64,000 nucleotides of DNA, taken from Enoplolaimus lenunculus. Its lineage: Eukaryota > Nematoda > Enoplea > Enoplida > Thoracostomopsidae. This document shows, piece after piece, positions 59,382 to 64,000 of this stretch (position 1 is its first letter; every line of letters starts with the position of its first letter). A model generated the notes under the pieces. That model had not been told where the DNA came from, ran no database searches, and was given only the letters and a program-made list of their open reading frames with translations. Where the stretch lies: positions 1 through 64,000 of the forward strand of contig JASANG010003904.1 in the NCBI GenBank assembly GCA_030248215.1. Reading direction: 5' to 3'. A program made the position numbers and the translations under genes.

Positions 59382-62300
59382 TTAAAGTTCTGACGGGTCG
59401 TGCTTTTTCAAATGTTCACCATATTGGGTTGCCTGGCTGCCAACAAATACATCGTAATGTGCTAAAATTTCATCGAATGACAATTTTCCATCCTAAAACA
59501 GTCGAAAATCAATTTTATAGTATGCGAGCAAATTTCATTTTATAACCTGAAGGGCCAATGCTACTTTATGGAGCGTAACAGTAGATTAAGCGTATTCCTA
59601 AGCCTAAGTCTAAGCCTAAGCGTTTCAAAAATGAATTCATAGGCCTAAGCCTAAGCCTAAGCCTAAACAAAAAAGTGTAATCTAAAATCTATAACCTAGT
59701 CTTTTGTATCTTTTGTACATCCACCAGAATCCTGGACGCCCCTTAAAGTAACATCGGAAACCCGAAGTTTAAAATGGACTTTCTTGCAGCCTTCATATAT
59801 ATAAGCCATTTGTTTCTCCGGTTGGCACAAAGAAATTACTCCATAGACTACCACCCGATAATCCTAAATTTGGGTACATGATTCAGACACAGATTTGTCT
59901 GGTTACCAGCTTCTTAGCCAAGATTTTGGACCGGAGCTGTTGTGTTCTATAAAAATTTTGGGAGAATGGGCTTTTGGTGATATCAACTGAAAAAGTTCCT
60001 AAAAATGACAGTTTGACCCATAAATTCCCTCCCTATGGTTGTGCGCTAGCGGGAGAGTGTGGTTGTTAATGATTTGGCTGATGTTAACTCTACGGACCAC
60101 TTTACGAATCTTATTAATCCTAAACTTAACGGTAAACCTAGCCGAGTTCTCTCAGTCTCTAAGTCTTCCAGTTTCACCATCGTCTGTCCCTGATAATTAA
60201 CATGGACTAATAACACGGATTAAAGTTGGATAAAATGAAAAACGAACCAAGATAATGTCGGCGGTAGATACCACGTGTTTTTGGTCAGTAGCGGCTCCAG
60301 AAATTTTAAACGGGGGCCGCACGAGATATAACCGTACCATTACACGATAACTTCTTTTTGATCTCTGCTACCCTCAGCTTGATTTCGTCATTGTTTGGGT
60401 ACTTAAACCCTGGGACAAAGACCATAAAACCAAAGTTTAACCCCTAAACATCCTTTGTCTGAATACGCCGTTACTGGCTGGCTACTGACTGCTGATATAT
60501 AGTATTTTGGTAACAGAACTTACCAAACTGTCATCGGCAGTTGATACCAAATGTTTCGCTTCAACTGCTGCGATATGCCCTTACTGGCTGGCTACTGACT
60601 GCTGATATATAGTATTTTGGTAACAGAACTTACCAAACTGTCATCGGCAGTTGATACCAAATGTTTCGCTTCAACTGCTGCGATATGCCCTTACTGGCTG
60701 GCTACTGACTGCTGATATATAATATTTTGGTAAACAGAACTTACCAAACTGTCATCGGCAGTTGATACCAAATGTTTCGCTTCAACTTCTGCGTGATCGT
60801 AGTTTTCAGGCCACATCCATTCAGCGACTTCAGATCGATCCAACTTGCCATCTTTGTTGTGGTCACGATAGTTTGTAAACGTTTCACGTTCACCTTTCAT
60901 CCAATCTGGCTCTGTTTTCAGTTCTTCTTCGGTTGCGTGAAAAACGTCGCCTATTGAAAAAAAGGTTTTTGCTCCGTTTATTCAGTTTATGCGAACAGTT
61001 TCGCAAATAACAGGCTGTAAAGTTTAAAGGAATCAGCGGGTAAACCCTGGAAGTTTTTACTAAAGTTAACAGGTTTATCAGCCGAGAATGGTTCGCCAAA
61101 TGTTGTAAGAGGCACCGATTTACCCGGTGTTCATATATGAAACGTGACATTCTGTACCGAGCGAGCAATCACCTATGGACATTTCATTAAATATAGTAGA
61201 CTTACAAAGCTAAATACTTTAATAGCTGGGCAAAAAAACTTTAAAGGAACTACTGCCTATAAAGGTTCATTCATGTGAAAATTTGTTCTAGTTGTTTGAA
61301 ACCTGTTTAATTTGTTTAGATATGAGTTAAAAAACCTAGCCAATGAAGCGAACGGGACATCAAGCGAACAATTGTAGTACTAAGTGTTATACAAAAGTTT
61401 GGTTTCGGGTCAATCCAGTGAAGGTTACCATTCCTGCTTTTCCCTATATCTGATTTTACAATCGAAACAGATGTCGAATAACAATAGTGAAGTAAAGCTT
61501 GCGAGCGAATCGAGCGAAAAATTAGCCGCATTTTTCGCAATAAATGTACTCAATTGTGATACAAAATTTTCGGGTTGTAAACTTTGAAGAAATTTTGAAA
61601 GTTTTTAGTTTATCTAAAACGTATATATACGCATCGCTAATCACTTACTGACGTATTCTGTGAACGAAACAAAGCCGTCTTTATCTTTGTCGTACAATGC
61701 CAGGTGTTCCTGAAGCATACCATTCTATTAGGTATGCCGGTAAATTTGAAGAACCAGCTAACTGATTGATAATAAATCACAAATTATTCTTGCTTACAGG
61801 ATACCATGGTTTTAACACGGTCGTCCGGGAGAAAATTATATTCGAGGAGTGGCACCGAATCATTTTGGGGGGCCATACAACTGTAATTTAAGTTTGTTTA
61901 GTTTTAAACCGCGTTTCTTTGGGGAAGCATCAACCGAATTAGAGGGGGCACGGCCCCGGAATGCCCCCATTGGGGGCGCCCTTGGTTATAAGGCTGTCGT
62001 TCACATGGCTCTCTTTATCGATTTAACCCATTCTGATTCTGTTGGAGTATACAATGACCTACTGAGTTGCAGCATATGTATGCGAATTGGTACACAACGT
62101 GTCGCATACAGCAAACATTACTTGCATATATACACAGTACAATATAACCGCAAGACGTGATAACCCGTCTACCCGTGCAGCGACAAACTACTGTTGCTGA
62201 GTGGTCGTCCTAAACGCCTTCCTTCCCACGAACTCGGGTTCGAATCTAAGTTGAAACTATTATACAACAGAGTAGAAAATACCCAAGTAAGAGAGCATTA

Positions 62301-63551
62301 ACTATATTGTTAGCGTTGCGTTTTAGGGTTACAATTTACACTGACCCTGCTCGGACCACTACTTAACTTTTCCAGTGTCCGAAACGACGTAACTAGACAT
62401 TTTCGAATTAAGGTACAAAAGTTCGGTTATCTTACTTCATCCTATAATTAGGCGTTTTCAGCGCCGCGTGATAAGTATCATACTTCTACACCAGACCAGA
62501 AACGCTTCACACTTGTTGCTCCAGGTAGGGGCCCGTTCCAATTAAAAGTTATGGCTGCGCGCCTGACCTTTCAGTCATTACCTTTAGCTCGCGTGCGAAA
62601 CAATCCGATATATCAGATCAAGAAAACAAACACTCGGAAGACCTGCTCCTGGTTCAAGACTTACATCGATCATTACATCTCGCATATGTTTACATTCTTC
62701 AGGATGTTGAAAGCAACGATACTCAGCGTAATCCAAGTAGCCATCTTTGTTTACATCAGCAACGGTGAATCGCGGTTGATCTCGTTTTAGAATATCGCTG
62801 TATTCAGGTGGCACTTTGGAATCATCATCTGTTACAGAATTACATTATTCACAAAGTACAACACTTCTGGGACGCCGTTAGTAGCGGATCCACAAATTTC
62901 TGACGACAGGCGATGCAATACAATTTTTGGATTTGTGCCGGGATGGCGAAAATTGGTCCGCGAATCGCGTTCACAATAGCATGAACAGCACAAAAGTGAA
63001 GATTTACCAGGTAGGCATCTTGTAATATTATCATAAAATTTTCTGCTGGGAAGCAACCGCCCCAACCTGTTGTTGGATCTGCCGCTGGAACCCGTAGAAA
63101 GCGGTTCGATAAAATTGTCTTACGGCACAACCGAGATTTGTCTCAGGTTTTTGTTCCGCCTGAAAATCAACCTCAGGCTGCGGTACAAATTTATCGGCGG
63201 TTCCGAGTGGCTTCGCCAGTGAATATTTTGTACTTTTATAAAGTTGTGTCATTTCAATCAACCCTATTCGTAAAAAAGTTGTAACATTCGGATAAATTTT
63301 CCAAATTTAAATTGTGAAAATTTTTCATAAACACAATTTAAAATAATAAATATTATATACCTTCAACTCCGGTCATCGAACGTTTGTATCGTTTCCAGTC
63401 AATTCTTCCAGCATCGTCTTTAGGATGATATTGCCATGTGCGTTTAACGTCGTCATCAATGAATTTGCTCGCCATATGAGCGATGTGAGCTTTTAACTCG
63501 TCGGTCGTTATTAGCGTATCGTTGTCTTTGTCTATTTTAGGCAACATTTTC
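59382..63551 (-). CDS. calu: Calumenin/reticulocalbin (CREC family), 3' five exons, 5' end missing
   Basis: Low-affinity Ca2+-binding chaperone-like protein of the secretory pathway. Minus-strand exons by eye: 63361-63551, 62665-62828, 61649-61709, 60745-60950, 59382-59492, all GT-AG and in frame. EF loops in order: [24 protein letters not shown] (degenerate), [36 protein letters not shown] and [12 protein letters not shown], matching the six EF-hands of CREC proteins. Other family marks are [28 protein letters not shown] and [17 protein letters not shown]. The end is KKHDPSEL, not the usual HDEL/HDEF retrieval signal. The first listed exon starts with a third codon base, so at least one upstream exon (signal peptide) is missing, probably beyond 64000. 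Intron 4 carries two extra copies of the preceding exon tail. Confidence 0.9.
59553..59757 (-). mobile_element. TTAGGC-core MITE, family B, reverse orientation
   Basis: GGCCAATGCTACTTTATGGAG at the left and CGCCCCTTAAAGTAACATCGG at the right; cores CCTAAGCCTAAGTCTAAGCC and four tandem CCTAAG units. It lies in the last calumenin intron, 60 bp upstream of the terminal exon. Confidence 0.8.
59758..60471. other. Rest of calumenin intron 4
   Basis: Non-coding. Near 60285, CAGTAGCGGCTCCAGAAATT then TTAAACGGGGGCC resembles the left end of a GGATCCGCC-type element. Confidence 0.4.
60472..60800 (-). repeat. Three 110-bp copies of a calumenin exon tail plus its 5' splice site
   Basis: The unit (GCTACTGACTGCTGATATAT...CTTACCAAACTGTCATCGGC then AGTTGATACC...TTCAACTGCTGCG) starts at about 60481, 60591 and 60701. 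Read on the minus strand, each unit contains the last 45 or so bases of exon 60745-60950 followed by TTTG|GTAAGTTCTGTTACC. The copy joined to the full exon (60701-60800) is the real boundary; the two others lie downstream in the intron. The copies are nearly identical. Confidence 0.92.
61710..62026. other. Calumenin intron 2, distal part
   Basis: Non-coding. At 61855-62000 a G/C-rich element end (CGAATCATTTTGGGGGGCC...CCCCCATTGGGGGCGCCC) resembles other short-element termini in the window. Confidence 0.4.
62027..62297 (+). mobile_element. TTAA-flanked MITE with a tRNA-like core, diverged copy
   Basis: TTAA flanks it (62023-62026 and 62298-62301); CCCATTCTGATTC starts it and AAGTAAGAGAGCA ends it. 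The centre contains TTGCTGAGTGGTCG (A-box-like) and CGGGTTCGAATC (perfect B box). The leader word CCGCAAGACGTGATAA corresponds to CCACAAGACGTGAGAG of the copy at 9427-9676. It lies in calumenin intron 2. Confidence 0.65.
62829..63360. other. Calumenin intron 1 (of the visible part)
   Basis: Non-coding. 62878-63190 has a C/G-balanced composition with several overlapping minus-strand frames, but the neighbouring calumenin exons splice cleanly across it. Confidence 0.5.
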
Positions 63552-64000
63552 CTATAAAAATTCGATTTCAATCGGGTTTTTCATGCTCGATCCAAGCCAG
63601 AGGCACAGAGAACACCCTCAATCGTCGACAAAAGAGCCCAGAGTTGTGCGGGATAACTTTTCTGTCCTCTAAGCAGGTTTATAGTGCGATAACGTACGAC
63701 TTTCTAGTTGGTCCAGAAATTTTATTAGTAGATATATACCCCTAGCCACGTTGTACAAGCCCCTGTTGGCGTTGGATATGTTTTAAAAACTGCAAGTCCA
63801 ACACCAGTGCATCACTAAGTTAACGAATAGAGCCCGCATTCTCAAATGTGTGTAGCACCTATCACCAGTTGGCGATAGGTCCTGTAACTTTGGTGCAAGC
63901 GCATAGTGAGCTTCGAAATTCAGCACATTGTTTGCGTTTGAGTAGCCTTACTGCTGTACCAATTTTACGATCTGCAATTGCAGCACTTCGTCAGTTTGAA
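63552..64000. other. Upstream calumenin intron, with a dispersed repeat
   Basis: No exon found that would supply the missing signal peptide. 63838-63975 is a copy of the repeat at 9733-9870, with the hairpin CCTATCACC / GGCGATAGG. Confidence 0.5.

Noticed and set aside
1-64000. CRISPR arrays, operons, bacterial contamination
   Set aside because: GT-AG introns, troponin I, calumenin and dispersed MITEs show animal nuclear DNA; the tandem arrays have no spacer-repeat structure.
1-64000. Retrovirus-like, LTR, Polinton-like or toxin fossils
   Set aside because: I saw no reverse transcriptase, integrase, capsid or envelope motifs and no long terminal repeats. A profile search could still reveal very old fragments.

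Overview
The window is animal nuclear DNA, AT-rich and gene-poor, with long introns. It most likely comes from a nematode or a close ecdysozoan. Three things point that way: the spliced troponin I closely resembles the nematode form as I remember it; many repeats carry cores of (TTAGGC)n, the nematode telomere hexamer; and the calumenin and arginase types fit. No database search was possible, so the taxon is inference.

Layout. 6.5-12.9 kb holds two intronless paralogous arginase genes on the + strand, each 328 aa, with all Mn-binding motifs. 21.2-28.3 kb holds a six-exon + strand gene that I spliced by eye into a 225-aa protein with six EF-hands and an MGNC acylation-type N-terminus; two of its exons are duplicates of exactly equal length. 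36.1-56.0 kb holds a nine-exon troponin I gene (215 aa). Its 11.7-kb sixth intron contains, on the opposite strand, an intronless 2300-codon reading frame for a secreted-looking, mostly disordered protein of no family I recognise. 59.4-63.6 kb holds the 3' part of a calumenin/reticulocalbin gene on the - strand; its 5' exon(s) lie beyond the window or were not found.

The rest is dominated by short non-autonomous DNA elements. There are two related GGCC-ended families with TTAGGC-repeat cores (about 17 copies), TA-flanked foldback elements packed with TGAGTCA sites, TTAA-flanked piggyBac-type elements carrying a tRNA-like pol III promoter, GGATCCGCC-ended and GGGCCGG-ended elements, and several hairpin elements. 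I recognised no retrovirus-like, Polinton-like or LTR element and no intact transposase.

The most unusual observation is shared by the three multi-exon genes: each has tandem copies of one of its own exon-intron boundaries inside the neighbouring intron. Troponin I has 11 copies of one 3' splice site plus the first 18 exon bases. Calumenin has three 110-bp copies of an exon tail plus 5' splice site. The EF-hand gene has several decayed copies of its 3' splice sites. This suggests that splice-junction-spanning tandem duplication is a recurrent way introns grow here, and that splicing tolerates or uses arrays of decoy sites.
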